Below are positions 23,944 to 36,447 of a DNA stretch of 64,000 nucleotides, one piece after another. Numbering within the stretch: the first letter of the stretch is position 1; the number at the start of each line of letters is the position of its first letter. This DNA comes from Diadema setosum (lineage: Eukaryota > Echinodermata > Echinoidea > Diadematoida > Diadematidae). A program made the translations under genes and the position numbers. Location of the stretch: NCBI RefSeq assembly GCF_964275005.1, contig NC_092705.1, forward strand, positions 16,271,385 through 16,335,384. The letters are read 5' to 3'. Below the pieces are notes generated by a model. That model ran no database searches. It worked only from the letters and a program-made list of their open reading frames with translations, and was not told the DNA's origin.

Positions 23944-24349
23944 CTGTAGGCAGGGTTGCACAATTCCATAGAAGAAAAATTAAATTATTAAGACTTTCAC
24001 AAATATCAGTCTGAACACAGCAAGTTGTAATACAAATAGGAAGAGCTTACATACCACATAAACACATCAAACACCAATGTTGCAGCAGACGATCAAGTCC
24101 CTGGTTCTGTTAACATTCAGACCACTTTAAAGGACACTCCAAAAAAGAGAGATCTGAATCAAGATGTCTTCTCTATATGAATGCATTTATTCAACACAAT
24201 CAACACATGAACACAAAAAACTGACAAATCAGCAGGTGATAGCAAACAAGAAAACTAACAATTCTGTACACTTTCCACCAATTCCTAGGTATTATGCAGC
24301 TGATTTAAAGGTGATATTGAGACTTTGGTCCATCATATTTCTACAAGTA

Positions 24350-25076
24350 TTAACTCTCACTAGGCCGGGGGGGGGGGGGGGGGGGGGTGCCTCCGAGGCC
24401 CCCCTCAACGTTCCACGCGATGTATTGCTATCGGGAAAAGCTATCGCCGCGATGTTTCATGACTTTTTTCTTTCGAGTCTCCCACATCTTTTGACACCAA
24501 ATTTGCGATGCCCGGGTGCGCGGTTCCGAAGTTGCGCATAAATATGTACATGCATGTCAGACCAAAAACTGCTCAAAAACGTGAATTGGTGTACAATTTC
24601 AATGCAAACTGTGCTTACAAGCAAATTTCATAAAAGCATAATTATTCTGGGGTCTTATTGATTAAAATCAGTTAATAACATATCTTCTTGTTTGGAACAA
24701 TGTCGCGGATAACTTTCATCGAAAAAACAAAGAAATACATAAGAAATTAAAAAAACAATAAAATACTTCAGAAATAAAAAAAAAAGAATATTTACAAAAA
24801 AATGTACCTGTTTGAGGTTTATTTAGTGATTTATACCATATTGTCTGATTTCATGCATAATTATGCATAAATTAGCATAATTTTGCATAAATGATAAGTT
24901 TTTGCAAAATTAACTTCATGGTACTTTAGATTACATCATAGGCAATGTGTGTGCCAATTTTCGTCGCGATCGCGCCGTCGACGGCCGAGATCTGGAGGGG
25001 GGCCTGGGTCTACTGAGATCTGGAGGGGGGCCTGGGTCTACCATCTACCTAAATAGCCCGGCCTACTTAGGGTTAA
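24350..25076. mobile_element. TTAACCC-type DNA element, TA TSD
   Basis: Left TTAACTCTCACTAGGCCGGG, right the inverse CCCGGCCTACTTAGGGTTAA, flanked by TA (24348-24349, 25077-25078). It contains a poly-G run, a tandem GATCTGGAGGGGGGCCTGGG pair near the right end, and the CACCAAATTTGCGATGCC block shared with 18963-19137. Non-coding. Confidence 0.75.
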
Positions 25077-25101
25077 TAAAGGCTATTTCAGACTGCCAAT
25101 A

Positions 25102-25263
25102 CATGCCACTCCAATTATAATAAAGTCCTATGAAATGGCAGGCTTCTTTCGTTACAAATATAGAAATTTTGTCATAGCAGAACAACAAATTTATATGATA
25201 CATTTTGGGGTCTGAATTTTACTTCTTTGTAAAGAAAGTTTCTTTAAAAATGGGAGTACACTG
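25102..25263. mobile_element. Diverged pogo-like MITE
   Basis: Degenerate relative of the CAGTGCACTCCC family: left CATGCCACTCCAATTATAAT, right ATGGGAGTACACTG, TA on both sides. A shared GGCAGGCTTCTTTCGTTA block resembles that at 22244-22258. Confidence 0.65.
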
Positions 25264-25915
25264 TACTCACACATTAAACTCACATGGCTCCATAACAGGC
25301 CAGTCACAAGAATTCTATGTCACATTTTATCAATAGGCAAGAACTCCCACACCAGTGAGTTTTATATATTCCCCTCTCATGTTGTGAGAAAGATACTTCT
25401 ATAGGTAGCCTCCAGCAGAATAAGGAAGGGTTGGCAGTTGTGTTAAGGTAGAGCACTTGAACAGTTGTGAATCTGAACATCCTGTACTGCTTCCTCATTT
25501 TAGAGACTCGTACATACATGTAGTAAGCTTGACATTCCGGCCTGTCCATCTGAAACAATCCTCACAGGTGTGTTCGCTTTTCAATACCTTTCATCTTGGG
25601 AACATTTGGCATGGACTTCGCTTGCCGACAATAGAATACTACTCCTATGCAAGCCCTGTCAACTGTTTATTTATCACATGCCAACTGCATGTCAGGCTTA
25701 TATCTACTAACTTGCCTACACTGTGGCCATACAGTTGTCTTTGTCTGCTCGCAAGTGAATTGTACATGTTCCTGTTTGTAAGGATTATACCTGAGTTTGA
25801 AGTGGAGACATTTGCAGCTTTCATTCCAATAGAAAACACATACTTCTGCATAGGGGAAAGGGGAAATGGTCAAACTGATTGACCTTTTCAATGCAACGTG
25901 CTCTTATTTCTGCTC

Positions 25916-26150
25916 ACTGTATACGCCATATATTTTGCGAGTCTAAATTTTCGCGAATCGGGAATTCCCAACGATTTCGCGAGTGGTTAAATTCGCGATT
26001 GTGGAGTCCTGTACTGAACGCAGAAGTGTACACGCGTACGTCACATTCACATCGGGATAAGAGTCAATATTTTCGCGTGTCTTTAATTTCGCAAAAAGCA
26101 CCTAACTCGCGAAAATAAACAACCTCGCGAAATATTCGGTGTATACAGTA
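25916..26150. mobile_element. TACTGTATACRCCATAT MITE (copy 4)
   Basis: Starts ACTGTATACGCCATATATT and ends AATATTCGGTGTATACAGTA. Together with 28154-28397 it forms a subgroup with ACTGTATAC ends rather than ACTGTAAAA, sharing GCGAGTCTAAATTTTCG inside. Confidence 0.7.
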
Positions 26151-27412
26151 ATTACTGGTACTCTTTTCAAGAACTACAACATATTTGCTTGGCCCTGGAC
26201 ATGGGCTGGACCATCAGTCTTAGCAGACATGGCTGTACAGTACTCCTCTTTGCTGACCAGTGCTGCCAATAGTGGGCAATTTCGACTTCACAATCCATCG
26301 GAATGTTGAGAAGCAAGTCTGGTGTGCTCACTCCTAGAAAATGAAACAAGAGATGAAAAGAAATTGAGCACAACTGTATAGGACATTCAATGGGTGCATC
26401 ATATGCCAAAGCTATGCAAAAATATCACTTGAATTTTCATTTAACTTAATTCAGAACAGGGTTAGTAATAAACATGAGACTGCAGAGTCAATATATCCCC
26501 ATATAGCTCTGCAAATTGAGACAGGTTTCATGAACTGATAACCAATCTCACCCAAATGCAGGGCCTCGCATTTACTCTTCCTTCCAACGACAACCTGCAT
26601 TGTCATGGCAACACTTCACGATGAAGTACCACTACAAAGAGGTGCTTTTGTGGAAGGTGATCTCAAGGAATGAAAAACAACAGTCTGGAGTGCCTATTAC
26701 TTGAAAGCAGCCTACTACATTTGGCACTACAAAGCAGAGATGCACTCAAACTACAAGTGCGAATTTCCAACTTCCTGTTGAAAGTTTACAATTCAACCTG
26801 CAGAGAGCTGATTAGTCATATTAGCACCACAAAACAGAAATACCCATAAGCTACAAGTGCAAATTTCAGACTTCCTGTATAAAGTTTACAAATTAAACTT
26901 ACAGGGAACCACTTAGTATTCTTCAAGGGGGTCACTACAGTTAAAGAACCCTCCCCAACACATTTTAATAGCTTTATGGGGAAGTCTGTTCATATAAGTA
27001 CATGTAGATTAGTGTGATTCATACAACTGTTGATAGAAATGGGAACTCACGAATTCACATGAGGCATCCAGGTTTTGAACATTTCTGCTGTGTGAAAAGA
27101 CCAAGGCCTCTACTGCTCTCGATTAAATGTCACTCAGTCACAGGTATTTGTATCACCACGATGCTTTTTTGTATGTATATCTGAAAAGAGAAAGAAATAT
27201 CTTGTCTGACATGTATCACCAGTAACAACACCATATGGAAATGTTGAAGTAGAAGTAATGCATGTATGGCCTTAAATCTATGCCACCACAAAGCACTTTT
27301 GTTTTTCACATGAAAGCTAGAAAGGTACTACAAAATCCCATAAATTTCAACACCTTTCTGCTTTTCAGTTGGAATACTTCTGATCAAATGGGTTATGGCC
27401 ACCAAGATACAG
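26151..27412. other. EIF4A intron, one tandem duplication, no exon
   Basis: Non-coding apart from the diverged ~100-bp tandem pair at 26721-26918. Confidence 0.5.
26721..26918. repeat. Diverged 100-bp tandem pair
   Basis: Units from 26721 and 26821 share CTACAAGTGCRAATTTC, ACTTCCTGT and AAAGTTTACAA. Diverged by many substitutions, so the duplication is old. Confidence 0.7.
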
Positions 27413-27657
27413 AGAATGTTCCTCGCATGGTTTATCCTCCCAGTCACGGTCACAGAGTGACTCTGAGAGAAAACAGGAATATGCGAGAAAATGGCCCACA
27501 CCACATGTCACTGCACCCTATTGAGGAGTGACAAGCGGGGACCAGACTGCTCTCCAATGTCGTGGCAAAGGACCATACATCATGTGACGTCACTGGGACT
27601 CAGCTCCTGCAAGCCACTCTGACAGTTCCTGAGTGGAGGACCCAGGTGTCAGCATTG
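27413..27657. repeat. 245-bp dispersed repeat, copy B
   Basis: Same as 18509-18753 base for base as far as I can compare by eye. The flanks are unrelated. Confidence 0.85.
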
Positions 27658-28153
27658 AAATTTTCATGTCCATATAATAAAGTGTCAGTGTGTAAACAAC
27701 ACAAACACTGTCTGTGGCTGATGAGTTGGTCCGATTTATATGATGAAATGTTTTCATCAAAAGCAGAATAACATTGCAGAAAAGATTACTGAAAGGCCAA
27801 ATATATTCGATTTATCGATTTCCATGACTTTTTCATGATTTTAGAATTCTGCATTTTAGATGACTTTATCAGGCCTTCCATGACTGCAGGTACCCTGCTG
27901 TATCTAGGAATAGCCATGAATTTGAGTGATTGCCAATAAGAAAATGAAATGCAATTTGATTTCACTACATTTCAGTTCTGCTTTTTCGTATACATGTATG
28001 TAATTAAACTCAGCATAAATGTCTACACAACACACAGAACATTTTAGTAGAAAGAGCTCAACTCACCTCTTTCCTTGATTGTGCATCACCCCAGGGAAGA
28101 CATCTATGCTCCATCCAGGGTCTTTACAAAGTGGCATTTTTTAAATAGTTCAT

Positions 28154-28397
28154 TACTGTATACACCATATATTTAGCGAGTCTAAATTTTCGTGAATCGG
28201 TACTTGTGGACATTTTCGTGAGTGGTTAAATTCGCCATCGTAGAGTACTGTTCTAAATGGAGAAATGTATCCGTGTTCATCACATTCATATCGGGATCAG
28301 AGTCAATATTTTTGCATGTCTTTAATTTCGCGGTCAGCACCCGACTCGTGAAATTCGCAAAAATAAAAACCTCGCAAAATATTTGGCGTATACAGTA
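28154..28397. mobile_element. TACTGTATACRCCATAT MITE (copy 5)
   Basis: Starts TACTGTATACACCATATATT, ends ATATTTGGCGTATACAGTA. Close relative of 25916-26150. Confidence 0.72.
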
Positions 28398-28538
28398 TTC
28401 TTACAAAAATATTCCTCACATGATTTCTTCTCACAGCACCGTGGATAACAAGCGTCACAACAGACTACTCGGTCATTGTTCACTATTCATCACACACAGC
28501 ATCCATCAATGTGAAAAGCATACAGCTGCGTAGAACGT

Positions 28539-28711
28539 CTGGGGGGCATTTCATGAAGGAACTTGTCAGATAAAATATCCGACAAGTCAATTATATCCGA
28601 CAAGTTTTGAGAAATTCTTTAGTCTGATTGGCTGATTTCTCTGAACTTGCCGGATATAATTGACTTGTCAGATATTTTATCCGACAAGTTCCTTCATGAA
28701 ATGCCCCCCAG
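28539..28711. mobile_element. 173-bp palindromic MITE
   Basis: Starts CTGGGGGGCATTTCATGAAG and ends with the exact inverse CTTCATGAAATGCCCCCCAG. About 65 bp of arm pair nearly perfectly, with ATCCGACAAG repeated inside each arm and a smaller GAGAAATTC / GATTTCTC pair in the loop. The target duplication is not clear. Confidence 0.8.
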
Positions 28712-29265
28712 ATGATAGCACAATCTCTTCCTTGACCTCCCTGAGCTTACTGACCTCCCTGAGCTTACTGACCAAGGACATTCATAAGGGACCACAAAGG
28801 CAAATCAATACTTAATCTGATTCCCCAACACTTCTTTCCTCTTCTGATACAGTATCACCACACAGCAGGATTACAAGCATACACTTCCGATGTAATTACA
28901 TGCATTATTCCCTTTCAATTTTCTTTTTCCACTTGCGTACTCCACATACCTTTTATGACGAAAAAAAAAAAAGAAAAAAAGAAATGCAACATTTGCACTA
29001 ATTCCAGAAACATATTAATTTAGCAAATTGTAATATTGTACGATGCATAATAATACTTGGTCAAAAGAGCATGTGGGATAATGCATGTGGGTGTTTTTTT
29101 TTTTTCATTTTGTGGTTAACTGCACTTTGTTTCGTGCAGAGTTGTGCGGCTTGTAAAAACACAATGGGTAGCACTCAACAAAGGGCCTGCTCAAGGACAG
29201 GTCATTTATCAGGATCAATTTCATAAACCAATTTCAAAGTTGACTGCTAATCATGACTTTATATA

Positions 29266-29611
29266 AGGGAGTTCACGGTTGTGATTTGCGCATGTGCAAA
29301 ACAAAGGTCAAATGAGAATGTCTGCGTATTTGCCACTGACTTTAAAATGTAAAGAAGTCTCAAGCAACTATAAGAATCTGAATTATGTCAGTACAATGTA
29401 TGTGTTTCGGACTAAATTAGAATGTACAGGTGTAAGTCATTCATCAACACTGTTTAGCAAAATCTCTCCATGCCTTTTATCAACACTGATTTAATAGAAG
29501 ATGCCATGCTTCAACAAGGAATTCTTGATCACAACACATGTCCATGTTACTAGTATTTCAAAGTCTGTGGTGTAGGGGTCAAATGAGAAATGTGCTAACC
29601 ATGAACTCCCT
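29266..29611. mobile_element. MITE with AGGGAGTTCA ends, TA TSD
   Basis: Left AGGGAGTTCACGGTT, right inverse AACCATGAACTCCCT, TA at 29264-29265 and 29612-29613. GGTCAAATGAGAA occurs near both ends in the same orientation. Length 346 bp, non-coding. Confidence 0.78.
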
Positions 29612-29716
29612 TATTAACTGCTAATAAAGAACTTCCTTTATTCTTCTACAACCAAATTTTAGGGAAAATTCCAAGGGAGCATGAAAGGGGCTTTTAACAA
29701 AGGGTGGCAAAGTACA

Positions 29717-32700
29717 TATGGCCTTTTTTACGATCAGTGGTGTAACTTTTGTACTCAGAGGGTCAAAATTTCAAACAAAATATTTTTTCATTATTCTGTT
29801 TGATTCCTGTTGGAAAGTATTCAAATTTTTGAAAAAATAACATTTCAGACCTTAAAGCTGAAGAGTTATTGGTGTAATTTAAGGAAAACCCTGGCACCTG
29901 AAGTAAATTTAAGCAAAATTTTGTTTTCATGAATTGCACCATAATGACAAAACTGTGTAGTCAAACTTCACCATGCAAAGTTTATATGGTTAACAACAAT
30001 ATATAGTTTGTGAATCAAAACTATTTGGGGGTTGAATATAAAGTGAATTAAAAAAAAAATACATGAGATTTACAAATTGTTGGTAAAAATACCAATTGAC
30101 ATGCAATTTTAAAGATTTTAACTATTTATTGGAGGGCAAGCCAGGTCAAACTCTATACTATAACAAGTCTTTAAGAAGGGCTACCTTCCTATGTAGGTTA
30201 AATGAAATTCCAATCATTTCTTTAAATCTTGGATTTTTCACACATGGATGTTTCGGAGGTGACAGTTAACATAATAGAATGTTTCGGAGGTGACATTAAT
30301 ATTAACACTCAGTTTTTCTGAGAATAAGTGACAATAACACAAAACTTCTTCTTTTTATCAATGTTTTTGATAATTATAACTCGAGAACAAGAAATTAACT
30401 CCTGTTTCAAGCAGATAAACCACACAGAACAACTGTTTTTTTACACTTCATTAATTAGCATGGGCACCGGTAGTTTGCCTTCCATTTGGACGAAGGTTGT
30501 AAGCTAAATATTGTAATCTGAAGAAACATGGCATTCCATTTTCTACCTTAAATTGAGATGAGGGTGTGAGATCATTTTAGTAATGTTTCTTTGCTCTCAG
30601 AACATTTTATTCCACAACACCAGGGAAGAATCACTTCGTTTCGGAGGTGACATTCAATGTTAACATTGTGTTGAAATATTCATTTACAGTAAGAATATGA
30701 CAGACATATTTAAAGCTAGATATTGTAACCTGAAGAAACATGGCATTCCATTTTCTACCTTAAATTGAAATGAGTGTGTAAGATCATTTTAGTAATGTTT
30801 CTTTGCTCTCAGAACATTTTATTCCACAACACCAGGGAAGAATAACTTTGTTTCGGAGGTGACATTCAATGTTAACATTGTGTTCAAGTATTCATATAGT
30901 ATGTCCCCCCCCCCCCCCAAAAAAAAAAAAAAAATACAATGAGACTTTTGCATTGATAGCACCCAATATGATTAAATCAGCTAAAATCTACTTTGGGGTC
31001 TTAAATTATAACATCTTAGCTCTATTTTGCAGAAAGCCCCAGTCAATTTGGTTAAGTGGTCTCAAAGAAATGTGGATTGCTATAAAGGATGTCAAGAGTC
31101 TGATTCTTCCAAGTTTAGCACTTGGATGCTCTTGGAACTGCATATTAATGTGTAAACACAATATACAGAACTTGGAGGGAAGGGATTCCTGACATGCTCT
31201 ACAAAAATCCTCATTTGTCTTTGACCTCTGAAGCAAATTGAATGGGGTTTTCTGTAAGGTGTGGGCAATGAGTTATAGTTTCAATCCCTCAAATTGTATT
31301 TTAGATTGATTCACCATCTTTAAAGTTATCGTTGCGGAGGGTACCATTGTAATTTTTTGGTGGGGACATAGGTTATGAATGCCGAAAGCAAAAATTCTTA
31401 TTTAACTTGTATTATGTTTTTGTTTGCACATAGTATTATAAATAGATTAATTCAAGGATGTTCATGAATTCTTCATCATTCTTGATAGCCACCATACAAA
31501 TGTTATAATACTGGTGAAAGGTATTTGGTTCATCTGGGATAAATTTTCTATATACCAGATTCATTTAAACTGTTGACATTACTAAAATATATTTTATGTT
31601 CTTTCTGAATTGCTTGAAAATTACCAGCAAATCATATATATTAGTCACTTTTGAGAGTAAAAAGTATAAGATAAGAAAAAATCATTTTATTGTTTTGGAG
31701 GTGACACAACACAGAGACAACCCAACTTCTCAGGTGTTAACTAATACAATTGTGAACATTCATGTCTTTCCTCATGGCTGTAATTTTCAAATATATAAGC
31801 TCTTTCTTTCAGTTCTTACTTGTTATTTTGTTTAGTTATTCTCTTTCATGATAGTGGATACCAGCTCATATTCTGTTTTGGATTGTAATTCATACGAATC
31901 TTTAGCAAGTTTTTACAGTTTGGTTAAGACAACAGTTTGTGTTTCCCAGCTGAAGAGAGCAGCATAATGCTTTTGTGTGAACTTATGGGGAAAATTTTTT
32001 TTTAGTTCAGTAATTTTACCCATCAACTTCACAGAAGGTCCCGGACACAAACTGGTCTCAAATAACCCTATAAGGGACCAAAAAAGGACAAGTTCACCTC
32101 AATAGACACGAGGGTTGAGTAAATACAGCAATATTAGTAAAACACATCAGTGAGAGTTTAAGGAAAATAAGGCAATCCGTTCCAGAGTTATGAATTTTTG
32201 AAGTTTCTGCTCAGTCAAAGCTGAATGAGAAGACTACTATAGCTTGTGGTGTCACACATGTACAAGGATGATAGAGAAAGTATCAAGAAAATTCAACATA
32301 TTTTCACTTTTCTTGCATAACAAAAGAACACATGACTTCTCTCTTTTGGAAGGCAGGGTGAATAATATTGCCCTAACATACACCAGTAGCAAGTTGAAGA
32401 AATGTGCACTTTTTTCAAAAAGTAAAGTTTTGTGAAATTCACTTATATTTTCTTTATATCGTTGTATGCATGTGACATCATACATTGTCGTAGTTGTCTC
32501 ATCCAGCAGTGATTGCATAGATATTCAAAAAAAAACAAACATAACTTTTGAATGGATTGTCCAATTTCCCAAACTTTCAATGATGTGTTCTACTAATGTT
32601 GTTGCATTCACTCAATCCACATATGTATATATGAAGGTGGACTTGTCCTTCAAGAAACCATTTTCTTTTCCTTGAAATTCCAGTACTTAAAGCCAAATTC

Positions 32701-34607
32701 TAAGATAAAACATAATAACAAAACAAGGTAAACACGTCATCAAAATTATATTGAGATAGAACTACAAATCTTGTTTTTGGATCTTTCCCTTTCCAGTCCT
32801 GGGGACTTGTTCCTCTGTTCACTTTAGTTGTCAGATAACTTCAATAATATTTAAAAATACAATGTCATAAACAGTTGGTTCAACTTGGAAAATGTAATAA
32901 TTATTGTCATATCAAAAAAAAAAAATCACATAATTTTGTTTATGATTACCACGTTGTACATGGAAAAACAACAACTAAGAATTCAAGAACAAGTTGTGCA
33001 CCAGCTATAGGCATGTGGCCTTTTTGTGGAGTTTGATTATTTTATGATTTTTTTAAGATTGTGGACTAGGGTATGCATGAACTGCCACATGTATCACTTT
33101 GGTATCAAGGGAATTCTGGTGAGCTAGGTATACAAAAGTCACTTCTACTGTGATGATTTTGTAGATATTAAATGTATTTGAAAATGTTAATAGATAGTGA
33201 AAAGGAACTGAAGTCTTGCCTTTCACTATCACATAACAATATGGTGTTAACAAACAATGTCACCTCCGAAACACAAGAAAAAGCAACCTACATGGAAAGC
33301 TGTGATTGGTAAATCTTCACAACTAAATTGCTTAAATTGGAAATCAAGTTTCTAAGATGAAAGCATCTATATGTTTACTTAACTAAAGCAGGAGAATTGA
33401 TCTTGATTACAATATTATATTTACAACAGATGGGTGTATTTTGTGCATTCTCTTTGTTGAAAAAGTGAAAAAATGTAAATTTGCACTAAAACGTACAGTA
33501 TAGTAATAAAAATAAGAGTGAGAGTGTGTTAGTTGATTTCTCCACTTTGAGACTTATGTTACTAAAATAAATGAAACCATTGGTGTACATGATATGGTTT
33601 CTCTTCAATAGAAATGAGCAAAAACTCTTGTTAACAGTGTTTTGTCACCTCCGAAACAGTAATTCTTAGTGTTTATCAGATCTTTTATTAATCTCTAGAA
33701 AATTCTCACTTCCTGTTGCCATATTACTATTTTCATCCACAAGAGATTCCTGTCAATTGGACAGAATCAAACAAAATTGCTTTGTCTTCGAGAAATTATC
33801 AAATATAATACGCTTGCTGTTTCGGAGGTGACAATTGTTTCGGAGGTGACAAGTGTTAACGGAAAATTGTAAATTGTTCCGAAATGAAAACAACAGGCTA
33901 TATTTCTACTACCTTCCTTCTTAGATGATGTGAGGGGATATGTTACATTTTTGTAAATGTAATGTATAACTGATGTCAAGAATAAAAAAATCAAATACAT
34001 AAATCTGTTGTCTCGGAGGTGACAGAAATGTTAACGGAAAAGTTGCATAAATTTATAAACACTCACCAAAAAATGATAAGCTATTTGAATCAAATAATCT
34101 TTGGATCGAAGTTAAGTCAGACTGATTACTATTCTGTTTTGATGGAAATTAGCAAAGTTGAATTTTATAATTGTGAGCAAGAGCTAACTCAAAAGAGGGG
34201 TTAACTGTTAACGGAAAATGTCACCTCCGAAACATAAAGTTTGGACAATTTCAGTCTTTAAAGAAGACAAAGCAGAACCTGGTAAACATAATAGTTCTTA
34301 AGTTTGGATACCTGTCTATCACCACAACAACAAAAATAATGAAAAGGAATAAACAATTTAATATGCTAGGTCTGACAAAAAAACCATGTCAGAGTGCATA
34401 CACCAAAAGTGTTGGATTTCAAGCATGTAAATGCATGCCACATCTGAAAGAAAAAGAGAGGAAAGTTCATTAAGGTACCCAAGGTAGACACTGTGGGTGG
34501 TAAGTTTATGAGAAAAAAATAATGCATATCTGTCTGTGTATAAGAAAGTTATACACCAATTAGTGCCAAAACCGTGTTTTACACCACTGATTGTAAAAAT
34601 GGCCATA
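29717..34607. mobile_element. 4.9-kb DNA element with iterated GTTTCGGAGGTGACA
   Basis: Terminal inverted repeats: left TATGGCCTTTTTTACGATCA then GTGGTGTAA, right the inverse of TATGGCCATTTTTACAATCA then GTGGTGTAA. TACA flanks both ends (29713-29716, 34608-34611), a 4-bp target duplication. Inside are 11 copies of GTTTCGGAGGTGACA or one-base variants: forward at 30250, 30281, 30638, 30850, 31692, 33819, 33837, 34010; reverse at 33258, 33643, 34219. Many are followed within a few bases by a GTTAAC-like word. No transposase was recognised, so it looks non-autonomous. Its right end stops 32 bp from the EIF4A Q-motif exon. Confidence 0.8.
30501..30901. repeat. Tandem pair inside the iterated-motif element
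   Basis: Two ~190-bp units about 211 bp apart share CTGAAGAAACATGGCATTCC, CATTTTAGTAATGTTTCTTT and the GTTTCGGAGGTGACA motif. This duplication shows one way in which motif number grew. Confidence 0.8.
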
Positions 34608-34639
34608 TACATTGTAAATGTAAAGTTGAGCAGACTTAC

Positions 34640-34772
34640 CCCTGCAGCAGGGGAGGATAGCTCTCTGCTGAATGGCAGATGGCTTCTCAAAGCCGTAGGC
34701 ATAGATGCCTCGTAGTAGGTTCTCCCTGAGCTTCATGTTGTCAAAACTGTCGACAACGGTGTCCCAGTTTGT
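34640..34772 (-). CDS. EIF4A: EIF4A exon, Q motif
   Basis: 133 bp: [20 protein letters not shown], then [19 protein letters not shown], the Q motif that reads adenine of ATP. It ends ILPCCR plus the first base of a Gly codon, where human has PCIKG. Acceptor TTTGATCAG, donor GTAAGT. Confidence 0.95.
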
Positions 34773-34889
34773 CTGATCAAAGGGGAGAAAAAGGACTTGG
34801 ATATATATTTTTTTCTATATCCCAGGAAGGACATGGAATAACGTACATGGACTGTATAATCAGGTACATAAACTTGGTCACTGCAGCAC

Positions 34890-35300
34890 TGAAATTGTCG
34901 TATTTTGGACACCACATTCTCTCTTGGAGACAAAGCCAATGTTCATGGATGTGAGGGCCCACAGCCCACAAATTTTCTCTAGAGAATCTCTGAGTAATGC
35001 ATGTATACACGAAGTTTCAAGAAAATACATTCAGACATTGCATAAATATGGGGGGGGGGGGGAGGGGAAGATAGTTACATTTTGAGAATTTGACTTTGAG
35101 CATGCACAACCAATAGTTAATGGGCATAACTTTGTCCACTCATACATTACACATGCCAAGTGTCATTTGGATATCTTGACCTTAAACGTTCAAACTTAAA
35201 CGCTGTCCACAAAATTGATTATGGATGGAGGGATGGACCATCAGAAAACATTATGCCTCTGACGACACTTCATGTCGGAGACGTAAAAGAGGTAGTGTGG
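34890..35300. repeat. ATGCCTC-hairpin dispersed repeat, copy 1
   Basis: Shares GTTTCAAGAAAATACATTCA, TTTGTCCACTCATACAT, ACGCTGTCCACAAAATTGAT and a 3' end ATTATGCCTCTGACGAC...GTCGGAGACGTAAAA with the longer copy at 51160-52335. It lies in the EIF4A intron between the first two exons after the leader. Confidence 0.7.
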
Positions 35301-35556
35301 CCACTGAATACACACTGCCTCAGAAAGGTGGCATCTACTGTTTAAGTTAAAATTTGCAGTGTTTAAATTTTCAACTATTTCATGACAAGAAACTGGCATG
35401 AAAATAAAAGCACCCATTTTTTTTTTTTTTTTTTTGGTTAAAACATGTGAAATTTATGTCACTCTGTCAAGCACAGAAAAATTTACTTGTGTAAAAGTCC
35501 TGCCTTTACAGTATAGCACGGCACAAGAAAGTTTAACGTCATGCACAATGTCTCAC

Positions 35557-35650
35557 CTTGACAACACCATCTTCCATTTGGGAGCTAACATCTCCACCTT
35601 CGGTGAACCTTCCATTTTCGTCTGGTCCCGGCTTCCCGACCGGTGAATCT
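35557..35650 (-). CDS. EIF4A: EIF4A exon, N-terminal linker
   Basis: 94 bp: one base completing Arg, then 31 codons DSPVGKPGPDENGRFTEGGD...MEDGVVK. This low-complexity Gly/Asp-rich stretch aligns with the variable N-terminus of vertebrate eIF4A (NGPDGMEPEGVIE) and is somewhat longer. Donor GTGAGA, acceptor TCTTGCAG. Confidence 0.88.
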
Positions 35651-36447
35651 CTGCAAGACGGATGAAAGTGCAAAATCCCAAAATCACTGTGCTGCATTTT
35701 AATGAGCCAATTTCCTTGCAACATACTAGTATGCTGAAAGATAAATTGACAATTAATGACATTCGTGTATGGCTTTTTATAAGGGCACTGACAGGATAAT
35801 GGGCCATATGTCTGCATTTGGGCAATTCCATATATGGGAAGGTAAAAAAAAAATCAAAGTAAATTCAATGCTCAGAAATTGAAGTTTCCCATACGGATGG
35901 ATTGTTTTTACGGAAATAAAAAAACCCTTTTCACTAACTTTCCTCATTTCTGTTGTACACACTTTGAAACTTGGAAGACTGTTTATTGTATTACCTTAGA
36001 TTTGACAATTTCAAATGAAAATCAAACATGAAACGACTTAAATATCTCTCTCTACAATGTCAAAAAGGTCTTCAAACACTCCTTTATTTTCATTTTCTTC
36101 ATGAAAAGGATCATCTTGGTCTCCTGAAATTATCAGCAGAATTTATGTTGTATACTTAAATTAAACTTTGTGCTGGTAAAATAGGGCACCTGCTTAATTG
36201 TGTTTCTTTCTAACGTGGTACAGAGACATCACTCTGTCGACTCAGGTGCTCCCACAGTATAACTGTGTAAATCAAGAGCGCCCCCGAGTTATGTGTGTTC
36301 CTGTTACACATTGTAAATATACACAGACACACACACACACACACACACACACAGAGGTAGCTCGCTGCATTGGGTGCGGCATGCACAGTATGCGTTCCAC
36401 ACGCCACAGAGGCCATGTGGTAGACAGCGATGCGTGTTTAATTTATA
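35651..36447 (-). other. EIF4A intron 1, proximal part
   Basis: No exon. A GGGCAATTCCATATATGG stretch at 35819 resembles one end of the 37227 element but has no nearby partner. A short CA tract lies at about 36326-36352. Confidence 0.5.

Noticed and set aside
25457-25882. Open frame of 141 codons on the plus strand
   Set aside because: Lies inside an EIF4A intron, shows no domain, and is uneven in composition.
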